This document shows, one piece after another, positions 1 to 6,485 of a stretch of DNA of 6,682 nt. The position numbers and the translations under genes were made by a program. Source of the stretch: Candidatus Segetimicrobium genomatis. GTDB taxonomy: Bacteria; Sysuimicrobiota; Sysuimicrobiia; Sysuimicrobiales; Segetimicrobiaceae. The stretch spans positions 1 through 6,682 of the forward strand of contig VBAN01000429.1 in NCBI GenBank assembly GCA_005882445.1. The letters run 5' to 3'. Under the pieces are notes generated by a model that made no database searches, was not told the origin of the DNA, and saw only the letters and a program-made list of their open reading frames with translations. Positions within the stretch are counted from its first letter, which is position 1. Every line of letters starts with the position of its first letter.

Positions 1-64
1 CCGTGTTGACGTCCGCCTGGTCGAACGGAACGACGACGCCCGAGTGCGCCTTGAATGGCTTCAC
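1..64 (-). CDS. leuD: 3-isopropylmalate dehydratase small subunit, N-terminal fragment (cut by window edge)
   Basis: LeuD is the small subunit of isopropylmalate isomerase. It pairs with LeuC to convert 2-isopropylmalate to 3-isopropylmalate in leucine biosynthesis in the cytoplasm. Only the first 21 codons lie in the window. From the GTG at 64 they read MKPFKAHSGVVVPFDQADVN followed by Thr. The G-V-V-V-P-F-D-x-A-D-V-N-T pattern is the conserved LeuD N-terminus, where the Asp/Asn/Thr stretch leads into the usual D-Q-I-I-P region that must lie beyond the edge. The start is supported by a GGAGGG on the minus strand at 74-79, nine bases upstream and inside the end of leuC. The gap to the leuC stop codon is only four bases, so the two subunits are almost certainly translated together. 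The rest of the gene, and whether it is intact, cannot be seen. Confidence 0.9.
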   Translation of the reverse strand, partial: MKPFKAHSGVVVPFDQADVNT

Positions 65-68
65 GCCG

Positions 69-1475
69 CTAGACCCTCCACTCGCGGATGTCCACGAAGT
101 GTCCCTCGATCGCAGCCGCCGCCGCCATCGGCGGGCTGACCAGGTGCGTCCGTCCCCCGGGGCCCTGCCGCCCCTCGAAGTTGCGGTTGGAAGTCGACGC
201 GCAGCGCTCCCCGGGGCCCAGGATATCCGGATTCATCCCGAGGCACATCGAGCACCCCGCCTCCCGCCACTCGAAGCCGGCCGTCTTGAACACGCGGTCC
301 AGCCCCTCGCGCTCCGCGGCCGCCTTGACCTGCTGGGAGCCGGGAACGACCATGGCCCGGACCTTCGAATGCACCCGGCGGCCGGCTACGACACGGGCCG
401 CCGCCCGGAGGTCTTCGAGCCGGGAGTTCGTGCATGAGCCGATGAACACCCGGTCGATGGCGATATCCTGGATCGGCACCCCCGGCCTGAGGGCCATGTA
501 TTGAAGCGCGCGCTCGATGGCGCTCCGCGCCTGCGGGTCGGCGTGGGATGCGGGATCGGGCACGCGGCCCGTCACCGGCTCCGACTGCGAAGGATTGGTC
601 CCCCACGTCACATACGGTTCGAGCGTCGCGGCGTTCATCTGGACGCGCGTGTCGTACGTCGCGCCCGGATCGGTCGGCAGGGTCTTCCAGTAAGCGACCG
701 CCTCGTCCCAGGCTTTTCCGGACGGGGCATACGGCCGGCTGTTCACGTACGCAAAGGTGGTCTCATCCGGCGCCACCAGCCCGGCCCGACCGCCGCCTTC
801 GATCGTCATGTTGCAGACCGTGAGCCGGCCTTCCATGGAGAGCCCGCGGATCGTCGACCCGGTGTACTCGATGATGTGGCCGGTCCCACCGCCCACCCCG
901 AAGCGGCGGATCACGCCGAGGATCAAGTCCTTGGGCGTGGTCCCGAGCGGCAGTTCGCCGTCGACCCGGACCTCCATGGTCTTGGGCCGCCGCTGGGGAA
1001 GGATCTGGCTCGCCAGCACGTGCTCCACCTCGGAGGTCCCCACGCCGAACGCGACCGCCCCGAGCGCTCCGTGGGTCGCCGTGTGGCTGTCCCCGCAGAC
1101 GATGAGCATGCCGGGCTGGGTCAGCCCGAGTTCCGGGCCGATGATGTGAACGATGCCCTGCCGCTGGCTGAGCAGACCCTCGAGCCGGATGCCGAACTCC
1201 CGGCAGTTCCGCTCCAGGGCCTCGATCTGCACCCTGCTGATCGGGTCGGTAATCGGCTCCGTGCGGGGAGTCGTCGGCACGTTGTGGTCGAGTGTGGCAA
1301 ACGTCAGGTCCGGCCGCCGCACCTTCCGCCCGTGCAGCCGCAGGCCCTCGAAGGCCTGGGGCGACGTCACTTCGTGCACGAGGTGGAGATCGACATAGAG
1401 CAGGTCGGGCTCGCCCGCGTGGCTGCGCACGACGTGGGCGTCCCAGATCTTGTCGATCAGCGTCCGCGGCGTCAC
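69..1475 (-). CDS. leuC: 3-isopropylmalate dehydratase large subunit
   Basis: LeuC is the iron-sulfur subunit of isopropylmalate isomerase (aconitase superfamily), which with LeuD isomerises 2- to 3-isopropylmalate in leucine synthesis. The protein is 468 residues, the length of the long bacterial LeuC class. It begins [16 protein letters not shown], the family's usual opening. The three cysteines that should bind the 4Fe-4S cluster are present: Cys348 in IGSCTNSR, and Cys408 and Cys411 in [11 protein letters not shown]. Other hallmarks are [13 protein letters not shown] (127-139), [16 protein letters not shown] (226-241) and the C-terminal [16 protein letters not shown] (430-445). The start is a GTG whose first bases overlap the end of ykuK (shared GTGA, 1472-1475), which suggests translational coupling. 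A G-rich stretch ending in eight Gs sits just upstream and may serve as a poor ribosome-binding site. leuD follows after four bases. No frameshift or missing catalytic residue is seen. Confidence 0.97.
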   Translation of the reverse strand: MTPRTLIDKIWDAHVVRSHAGEPDLLYVDLHLVHEVTSPQAFEGLRLHGRKVRRPDLTFATLDHNVPTTPRTEPITDPISRVQIEALERNCREFGIRLEGLLSQRQGIVHIIGPELGLTQPGMLIVCGDSHTATHGALGAVAFGVGTSEVEHVLASQILPQRRPKTMEVRVDGELPLGTTPKDLILGVIRRFGVGGGTGHIIEYTGSTIRGLSMEGRLTVCNMTIEGGGRAGLVAPDETTFAYVNSRPYAPSGKAWDEAVAYWKTLPTDPGATYDTRVQMNAATLEPYVTWGTNPSQSEPVTGRVPDPASHADPQARSAIERALQYMALRPGVPIQDIAIDRVFIGSCTNSRLEDLRAAARVVAGRRVHSKVRAMVVPGSQQVKAAAEREGLDRVFKTAGFEWREAGCSMCLGMNPDILGPGERCASTSNRNFEGRQGPGGRTHLVSPPMAAAAAIEGHFVDIREWRV

Positions 1476-2146
1476 GCCCCCCCCTTGCTCCCGGAGCCGC
1501 TCTTCGGGCCGGCGGCGCCAGAAGAGACGCCGGCGCTTCCAGAGCCCGCGCCGTCTTTGGAGGCCCCGGCGCCCTGTGATCCGCCGGATGGCCCAGATCC
1601 GCCGATGGGCTGCGTTCCGCCGGCGGCGCCTGACCCCCCGGCGGCCGCCACACGCGCACGGTCCGCGAGGCGGAGCTTCCCGGTCTCGCGGTCTGCAACC
1701 TTGCTCGCCCCGTAGCTGTCGGGCTTGGTGATCGCCGCGTACCCGCTGCCCTGAACCATCCCGACGACCTCCCGGATGATGCGCTTGGTCTCTCCGCGGT
1801 CGCCGACGTCGAGGTGGATCTCCACCGCGAGCTCACTGAACCCGTTCTTGGCCAGCTGCGCGCTGACCTGGCTCGCGGTCTCCAGGCTGAGCGAGGTCTC
1901 GTAGAGGATGCGCTGGCGGAGGCTCTCGATCTTGCGGTTGCGGAACTTGTGGTAGAAGTACCGGCCGCCGTGGCCCACCCGGTGGATGATCACCGCCGTC
2001 ACAAAGCAGGTGTCGTCGCCCAGGAGCGAGTCGGTGCCGATGATCACGTTATAGCTCTGCCCGGGCTCCTCGTGCATGTAGTCCACGATGTGCTTGAACA
2101 TCCGCTCAAAACTGAGCTTGCCGTGGGTTGGGCTGATGAACTCCAT
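1472..2146 (-). CDS. ykuK: YkuK/DUF458-family RNase H-like protein with Gly/Ser-rich C-terminal tail
   Basis: The 224-residue protein matches the YkuK family (DUF458, RNase H-like fold), whose cellular role is not well defined. Residues 1-155 carry the family pattern in order: [10 protein letters not shown] (5-14), IIGTDS (35-40) with the Asp expected of an RNase H-type first strand, [11 protein letters not shown] (48-58), FYHKF (64-68), [14 protein letters not shown] (76-89), [13 protein letters not shown] (109-121), and [10 protein letters not shown]...[12 protein letters not shown] (127-152). The start is the ATG at 2146, chosen because AGGAGA precedes it by four bases and because M-E-F-I-S-P-T is where family homology begins. 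The same frame stays open upstream to 3079, but that part is out-of-frame or shifted peptidase sequence. After about residue 160 there is a tail of some 60 residues made almost only of Gly, Ser and Ala, absent from the roughly 170-residue family members I know. The stop overlaps the leuC start by four bases. Family assignment is sure; biochemical function is not. Confidence 0.9.
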   Translation of the reverse strand: MEFISPTHGKLSFERMFKHIVDYMHEEPGQSYNVIIGTDSLLGDDTCFVTAVIIHRVGHGGRYFYHKFRNRKIESLRQRILYETSLSLETASQVSAQLAKNGFSELAVEIHLDVGDRGETKRIIREVVGMVQGSGYAAITKPDSYGASKVADRETGKLRLADRARVAAAGGSGAAGGTQPIGGSGPSGGSQGAGASKDGAGSGSAGVSSGAAGPKSGSGSKGGA

Positions 2147-2150
2147 AGGC

Positions 2151-2156
2151 TCTCCT
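2151..2156 (-). promoter_or_regulatory. Ribosome-binding site deciding the ykuK start
   Basis: AGGAGA on the minus strand lies four bases before the ATG at 2146. It is the best Shine-Dalgarno match near this gene and is the main reason to begin ykuK here, instead of accepting the much longer frame that runs back into the damaged peptidase gene. Confidence 0.7.
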
Positions 2157-2163
2157 GGCCCAA

Positions 2164-2193
2164 AGTATACCCAAAGCCCGTGGGGGTGAGCAA
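2164..2193 (-). promoter_or_regulatory. Candidate sigma-70-type promoter for ykuK-leuC-leuD
   Basis: On the minus strand TATACT (2164-2169) matches five of six bases of the -10 consensus and stands out in very GC-rich surroundings. TTGCTC (2188-2193) lies 18 bases upstream and shares the TTG of the -35 box but only three of six bases overall. Transcription would start about 7 bases downstream, leaving a leader of roughly ten bases that just includes the AGGAGA site. This would give ykuK, leuC and leuD their own promoter, separate from the dnaX-recR block. It is a pattern match only; the very short leader and weak -35 keep confidence moderate. Confidence 0.45.
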
Positions 2194-2200
2194 GGCATGA

Positions 2201-2223
2201 CCGGGCACGGCCGCCGGTGCCGG
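2201..2223. other. Short GC-rich hairpin between peptidase remnant and ykuK
   Basis: CCGGGCAC (2201-2208) and GTGCCGG (2217-2223) can pair as a seven-base-pair stem with one bulged G and an eight-base loop. It lies ten bases downstream of the peptidase stop codon in the minus direction, where a terminator would be expected. No T-run follows on the minus strand, so a standard intrinsic terminator is not supported. It could slow transcription or be chance in GC-rich DNA. Confidence 0.25.
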
Positions 2224-2232
2224 CCCCCCGGG

Positions 2233-3804
2233 CTATGCGTACGGCGCCTTGGCGAGCTCCTCGCCCAGCGCGCGGGCAAGCGGCGCCACCGTGTCTTCGC
2301 CGAAGGCGAGCCGCGCCCCCGCGGCCTCGAACAGCTGGGGAATTCGAGCGCGTCGCCGCGAGCCAGATCTGCACCGCTCCCAATTGGGCGACGCCGTACT
2401 CGATGTAGTAGAAGGGCACCAGAAAGATGTGCAGCTGCGAGTGCCAGCGGTAGGCCAGCGCGTCCTCGCACCCCGACCAGTCGAGCCAGCGGTTGAAGCG
2501 GCGGTACGTCCTGACCCAGGCGTCCCGGCGCTCCCGCGGGGTGTGATCGGGGTGCGTGTAGAGCCAGTGCTGAAACGCGTCGACGGTCGCGATCCACGGC
2601 ATCCCTTTGGGCATCAGGATCCCATCGAGCAGTTCGCGGAGGCCGCGCCGGGCGTCTTCGGCGCGGGGATAGATCGTCCCGAGGTAGGGCGCGCTCAAGA
2701 GTTCCATGCCCATCGACGCGACCTCGGCGAACTCCAGCGGCGTGTTCCGGTAGGCGAGCAGCGGCTCTTCGCGCGCGGCGATGGCGTGAAACGCGTGGCC
2801 GCCCTCGTGCAGCAGCGTCCGGACATCCTCGGAGGGGGCGACGTTCAGGAAGATGAACGGCCACCGGCGCTCGGCGAGGGTCTGCTGGTACCCGCCGGGC
2901 GCCTTCCCCTTCCGCCGTTCCAGGTCGAGCAGTCCCTGCTCGCGCATGAACCGGAAGTGGTCGCCGAACTCGGGGAGCACCATGCGGAACGCCGCCTCGC
3001 AGCGGTCGAGCAGCTCCTCCGTCCGATCGAACTCGGGCAGCGGCGGCCGGCGCAGCGGGTCGGCCTCAATTGGAGGCACTCTTCCGGTCCGTAGTCGAAC
3101 CGCTCGCGCGCGCGGAAGACGTAGTCCCGATACGACGCGAAGCCGGCGTTTCGGGCAATCCGCATGCGGATCTCGCGCAGCCGGTCGAAGAGGTCCTCGA
3201 GCGCGTCCCGGTCCTGCCGCATCCGCTCCGTCGTCAGGGTCCAGGCCTCGCGCCGCACCACCCGGTCGGGATCCTCGAGATACCTGGCCATCTCCTGCAG
3301 GGTGTGTTCCGTCCCGCGGTAGACGACCGTCATGGCGCCCGACAGTTTCTGGTACTGCTGCGCCAGCTCAGCTTCCGTGACTTGGAGCGGCAGGTTCTCC
3401 TCGCGGTAGAGGCTGACCCGGTTCTCGATCCGTCGATCGAAGAGGCGGTAGTACGGCGGGAGCGCGCGGCGGTGCGGATTCCTCACGTACGCCTCGTCCA
3501 GCCGGTGGCTCAACTGCTTCCACCGGGGACTGATCTCCCTGATGAACTGGAGATAGACCTGCTCCCGCTGCGGATCGTCGGTCTGGGAGGTCATCGCGAT
3601 GTAGCGGCGGGACCCTTCTTCAGAGACCCACGCGGCGAGCTCGCCGGCGTCCTGGAGGCACCGCTCGAGTCCCTCGGGCGACTCCGGCGTCCGCGCGGCC
3701 AGCGCGTTGCCGAGCCGTTCGATCTCGTCCCACTGCCCCGCGCTGGCGTCTTTGGGCACGAACCGGCGGGGAAACGGTTTTCGCGGGTCAACGGGCTGCG
3801 GCAT
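2233..3804 (-). pseudogene. M3-family oligoendopeptidase (PepF-like), broken by two internal losses
   Basis: The family are zinc metallopeptidases that cut short peptides in the cytoplasm. Piece one starts at the ATG at 3804 and runs to about 3068 (about 246 codons). It includes the typical [19 protein letters not shown] and RFDYGPEECL segments. Piece two (about 3067-2342, about 242 codons) is in another frame. It starts at ADPLRRPPLPEF and holds LDLERRKGKAPGGYQ, the zinc motif HEGGHAFH (2786-2809), the third-ligand region EFAEVASMGMELL, and HIFLVPFYYIEYGVAQLGA. Piece three (about 2341-2233) returns to the first frame and reads PQLFEAAGARLAFGEDTVA to the stop at 2233. By family knowledge about 35-40 residues are missing at the first joint and about 25 at the second; the pieces total about 524 codons against a usual 570-600. 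As written, translation from 3804 stops at 2845 after 319 residues, before the zinc site is read in frame, so no active peptidase is expected. Either a true pseudogene or misassembly. Confidence 0.85.
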
Positions 3805-4373
3805 CGGCGCGTGACCTCGTCGGCGTATTCGAGGTCCCCCCCCACCGGGAGCCCGTGGGCAATGCGGGTCACCTTCACGCCGAGCGGTTTGATCACTTTG
3901 GCGAGATAGAGGGCCGTCGCCTCCCCCTCGACGCGGGGGTTGGTGGCCACGATCAGCTCGAGCACCGTCCCTCCGGCCAGACGCCGCAGCAGCTCGGCGA
4001 TGCGGAGATCGTCGGGCCCGATCCCATCGAGCGGCGAAATCGCTCCCTGCAGCACATGATAGAGCCCCCGGAACTCCCGCGTCCGCTCCATCGCGGCGAC
4101 GTCGCGGGGATTCTCGACGACACAGATCACCGACTGATCGCGCTTGGCGTCAGTGCAGAGCTCGCACGGATCAGCTTCGGTAATGTTCGCGCAGATGGAG
4201 CAGTAGCGGATGCGCCGCTTCGCCTCGAGGATGGCCGACGCCAGCGCCTCCGCATCCTCGACCGGCATCGAGAGCATATAGAAGGCCAGGCGTTGGGCGG
4301 TCTTGGGGCCAACCGTGGGAAGCTTGCTCAGCTCCTCGATCAGGCGGACGAGGGGAGGGGCGAAGGAAAACAT
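3591..4373 (-). CDS. recR: Recombination mediator RecR, with abnormal C-terminus
   Basis: RecR works with RecF and RecO to load RecA at single-strand gaps. Residues 1-188 are typical: helix-hairpin-helix [20 protein letters not shown] (15-34), four-cysteine zinc finger Cys58, Cys61, Cys70 and Cys73 (CxxC-x8-CxxC), Toprim core from [17 protein letters not shown] (82-98) through DGIGPDDL (116-123), then [17 protein letters not shown] (142-158) and [16 protein letters not shown] (173-188). After Thr188 the usual ending (of the type LARALEGR) is absent. The frame instead runs another 72 residues of basic, Ser/Arg-rich sequence to 3591, across the M3 peptidase start. A one-base loss or two-base gain at about 3812 would instead give R-A-D-A-A-A-R and a stop at 3788, a length close to the usual 200 residues. 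So the true gene probably spans about 3788-4373 and the extension is probably artefact or mutation. It starts with ATG seven bases after ybaB. Confidence 0.9.
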   Translation of the reverse strand: MFSFAPPLVRLIEELSKLPTVGPKTAQRLAFYMLSMPVEDAEALASAILEAKRRIRYCSICANITEADPCELCTDAKRDQSVICVVENPRDVAAMERTREFRGLYHVLQGAISPLDGIGPDDLRIAELLRRLAGGTVLELIVATNPRVEGEATALYLAKVIKPLGVKVTRIAHGLPVGGDLEYADEVTRRCRSPLTRENRFPAGSCPKTPARGSGTRSNGSATRWPRGRRSRPRDSSGASRTPASSPRGSLKKGPAATSR

Positions 4374-4380
4374 CCGGGCG

Positions 4381-4704
4381 TCAGGCGCCCAGGCCGGGGA
4401 GCCCTGGAATCTGCATGCCTCCGGTGACGGCCTTCATCCGCTCGGCGGCGCGGTCCCGCGCCTTTCGCAGCGCCTCCCCGGCGGCGGCCAGAATGAGATC
4501 CTGCAGCATCGCGACATCGGACGGATCCACCACGCTGGGGTCGATCGCAATCTCGACGAGGTCGCCCTGACCCGTCGCGACGGCCCGGACCACCCCCCCG
4601 CCCGAACTGGCCTCGATCCGCTCCCCGGCCAGCTCCGCCTGCACCCGGGCCATCTCCTCCTGCAGTTTCTGTACCTGCTTGAGCATCTTCTGCATGTTGA
4701 ACAT
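4381..4704 (-). CDS. ybaB: Nucleoid-associated protein, YbaB/EbfC family
   Basis: The 107-residue protein belongs to the YbaB/EbfC family of small dimeric DNA-binding proteins associated with the nucleoid. The sequence opens [20 protein letters not shown], the family's amphipathic N-terminal helix. It continues with the central strand region [20 protein letters not shown] (36-55), the [15 protein letters not shown] segment (61-75) and a helix [16 protein letters not shown] (75-90), ending in the Gly/Met/Pro-rich tail [13 protein letters not shown] common to the family. The length is normal. The ATG at 4704 is chosen for its match to the family start and a GGAG six bases upstream; an ATG four bases further up is in another frame. 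It lies 42 bases after dnaX and 7 bases before recR, the conserved dnaX-ybaB-recR arrangement, and is probably co-transcribed with both. Confidence 0.96.
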   Translation of the reverse strand: MFNMQKMLKQVQKLQEEMARVQAELAGERIEASSGGGVVRAVATGQGDLVEIAIDPSVVDPSDVAMLQDLILAAAGEALRKARDRAAERMKAVTGGMQIPGLPGLGA

Positions 4705-4746
4705 GCATCACTCCACTCCCGGTGAGCCGCAAGCGCCGGACGCCGG

Positions 4747-6414
4747 CTACTCGGGCTGACGGATCTCCTGCACCGGGTTGCCGAACCGGCGCACGGCCTC
4801 CTGCACGAGCGCATCGCCCGGCGGGGGGGCCGCCGCGGACGGAGCCCCCGGCGCGGTGGCCGCCGGCAGGGCCGCGGCCTCTCCCAGCACCGGCCGGAGC
4901 CGGAGCGATGTTCCGAGCACCGCACCCAGCAGCTCCTCCACGAGCCGCCGGTTCTTGTCATCGCGCAGTTGCTCCAGGTGGAACTTGTGCCGGACCGCGA
5001 GCACGAGATCGTTCCCCTCGACGGCCTGCGGGGCGCTCTCCAACAGGAACGCGTGGACCGAGCGGGTCCGCTGCTTCACGGCATCCATGAGCCGCTCCCA
5101 CCGGGCGCGGACCAGTTCGATATCGATGCCGGCAAGAGGCTGCGCCTCCACGGCGTCGGCCCCGCCCTGCGGCCCGCGGTCCCGAGACGCGCGCTTCGGA
5201 GGCGGTGGCGCGTCAGGCTTTCGAGCCGGGGGGCGCTCGACATCCGATGCCTTTGTTGCGGCCTCGCGTCTTTCCGGATGCTCCAGGGCCTCGAGCCGCG
5301 CCGCCAGCCCGTCGATCGAGGCGTCCATTTCCGGACGGCTCAGCTTCAACAACGCCATCTCCAGAACGACCCTGGGCTGGGTGGCGAACCGGGCCTCGGC
5401 TTCCGCGGCGGTCAGAATCCGGATCTTCTGGAGGATCGCCCCCGGGGCGAGGCGGGCGCTCTCAGCGCGGAGGACCGCCAGCCGGCTTTCGCCGGTTTCC
5501 ACGATGTCCTGGGGGTCCCGGACGACGGCGACTACGAGCAGGTCGCGGAAATGCTCCACCAGGCTGCGCAGGATCTGCCGGACATCCCGTCCCTCCGCGA
5601 TCACGCGATTGGCGATCTCGAGACACGCGGCCGCGTCGCCGGCAACCACCGCGTCCGTGACCTGCTGGGCCACTTCTTCCTCGATCAGTCCCAGGACCGA
5701 CAGCACATCGGCTTTGGTGACCCGCCCCTGACAGAACGCGCTGAGCTGATCCAGCACGCTCTCCGCGTCGCGCAGGGCGCCATCGGCGCTTCGGGCGATC
5801 AGCTGAAGCGCCTCGTCGTCGACCGTGATGCCTTCGCTTGCGGCGATCGTCCGCAGCCGATCGACGATCGCGGCCTGCGGAATGCGCCGGAAATCGAACC
5901 GCTGCGTCCGCGAGGTGATCGTCGCCGGCAGCCGGTTCGGTTCGGTCGTCACCAGGATGAACACGGCGTGCGGGGGCGGCTCTTCCAGCGTCTTCAGCAG
6001 CGCGTTCGCCGCCTCCGCGGTCAGCATATGGGCCTCATCGATGATGTACACCTTGTACCGGCCCTCCACCGGAACGAGCTTGACCTTCTCCCGGAGGTCC
6101 CGGATCTCATCGATGCCCCGATTGCTCGCGGCATCGATCTCGATCACATCCAGCGACACCCCGCCGCCGATGGCCCGGCAGGCCGCGCAGACGTTGCACG
6201 GCGTCGCGGTCGGACCGCGCTCGCAGTTCAAGGCCTTGGCCAGGATCCGCGCGGTCGTCGTCTTGCCCGTTCCGCGATGCCCGCTGAACAGGTAGGCGTG
6301 GACGATGCGCTTCGCCGTGATCGCATTCGCCAGCGTCCGGGTGACGCGATCCTGTCCGATCACGTCCTCAAACGTCTGGGGCCGCCATTTCCGGTAGAAA
6401 GAGACATGGGACAC
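4747..6414 (-). CDS. dnaX: DNA polymerase III subunit tau (clamp loader ATPase)
   Basis: DnaX is the ATPase of the clamp loader, which places the beta clamp on primed DNA and ties it to the replicase. From the GTG at 6414 the protein has 555 residues. It starts MSHVSFYRKWRPQTFEDVIG, the family N-terminus. Seen in order: Walker A GHRGTGKT (45-52), zinc-binding Cys64, Cys73, Cys76 and Cys79, Walker B IIDEAHM (124-130), sensor 1 TTEPN (156-160), the arginine-finger SRTQRF (168-173) and sensor 2 GALRDAE (212-218). Domain III ends near 365, a Pro/Arg/Lys-rich linker spans about 380-425, and a tau-type C-terminal domain spans about 430-510. It closes with VQEAVRRFGNPVQEI after an Ala/Pro-rich stretch. 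I see no A-run or slippery site that would make a short gamma form. The frame extends to an ATG at 6444 (565 residues), but that lacks a ribosome-binding site. It is first in the dnaX-ybaB-recR block. Confidence 0.96.
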   Translation of the reverse strand: MSHVSFYRKWRPQTFEDVIGQDRVTRTLANAITAKRIVHAYLFSGHRGTGKTTTARILAKALNCERGPTATPCNVCAACRAIGGGVSLDVIEIDAASNRGIDEIRDLREKVKLVPVEGRYKVYIIDEAHMLTAEAANALLKTLEEPPPHAVFILVTTEPNRLPATITSRTQRFDFRRIPQAAIVDRLRTIAASEGITVDDEALQLIARSADGALRDAESVLDQLSAFCQGRVTKADVLSVLGLIEEEVAQQVTDAVVAGDAAACLEIANRVIAEGRDVRQILRSLVEHFRDLLVVAVVRDPQDIVETGESRLAVLRAESARLAPGAILQKIRILTAAEAEARFATQPRVVLEMALLKLSRPEMDASIDGLAARLEALEHPERREAATKASDVERPPARKPDAPPPPKRASRDRGPQGGADAVEAQPLAGIDIELVRARWERLMDAVKQRTRSVHAFLLESAPQAVEGNDLVLAVRHKFHLEQLRDDKNRRLVEELLGAVLGTSLRLRPVLGEAAALPAATAPGAPSAAAPPPGDALVQEAVRRFGNPVQEIRQPE

Positions 6415-6419
6415 AGGGC

Positions 6420-6426
6420 TCACCTC
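6420..6426 (-). promoter_or_regulatory. Ribosome-binding site deciding the dnaX start
   Basis: GAGGTGA on the minus strand ends five bases before the GTG at 6414. It would lie inside the coding region if translation began at the upstream ATG at 6444, which has nothing similar before it. Together with the conserved F-Y-R-K-W-R-P block starting at residue 6, this favours the GTG start. Confidence 0.65.
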
Positions 6427-6470
6427 ACGCAGGGCTCGGGTCATATTCGGCGAACCATTGGGGCACTCCT

Positions 6471-6477
6471 GGAGGTG
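6471..6477 (+). promoter_or_regulatory. Ribosome-binding site of the divergent membrane-protein gene
   Basis: GGAGGTG is a near-perfect Shine-Dalgarno sequence eight bases before the GTG at 6486. It is the main support for a plus-strand gene at the right edge and for that start over the in-frame GTG at 6492 and ATG at 6507. Confidence 0.7.
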
Positions 6478-6485
6478 TGGACATC

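Noticed and set aside
501..1715. Long plus-strand open frame of about 400 codons opposite leuC and the end of ykuK
   Set aside because: It is antisense to strongly conserved minus-strand genes, is rich in Arg, Pro and Ala, shows no family motif, and is the usual by-product of GC-rich codon use.
2249..3909. Two long plus-strand frames opposite the damaged peptidase and the end of recR
   Set aside because: They are shadows of peptidase and RecR coding sequence, with no motif or ribosome-binding site of their own.
4376..4390. GGGCG-TCAGG-CGCCC hairpin at the ybaB stop and recR start
   Set aside because: Only five base pairs with a five-base loop, expected by chance in this composition; no sign of control beyond ordinary operon spacing.
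5130..5290. Programmed frameshift in the dnaX linker that would give a gamma subunit
   Set aside because: No A-AAA-AAG-type heptamer or long A-run is present, and the frame is continuous to the tau C-terminus.
6441..6460. AT-richer patch between dnaX and the divergent gene as a pair of promoters
   Set aside because: The best -10-like words (CATATT on plus, GAATAT on minus) have only poor -35 partners. A promoter here is likely from layout, but I cannot point to it.
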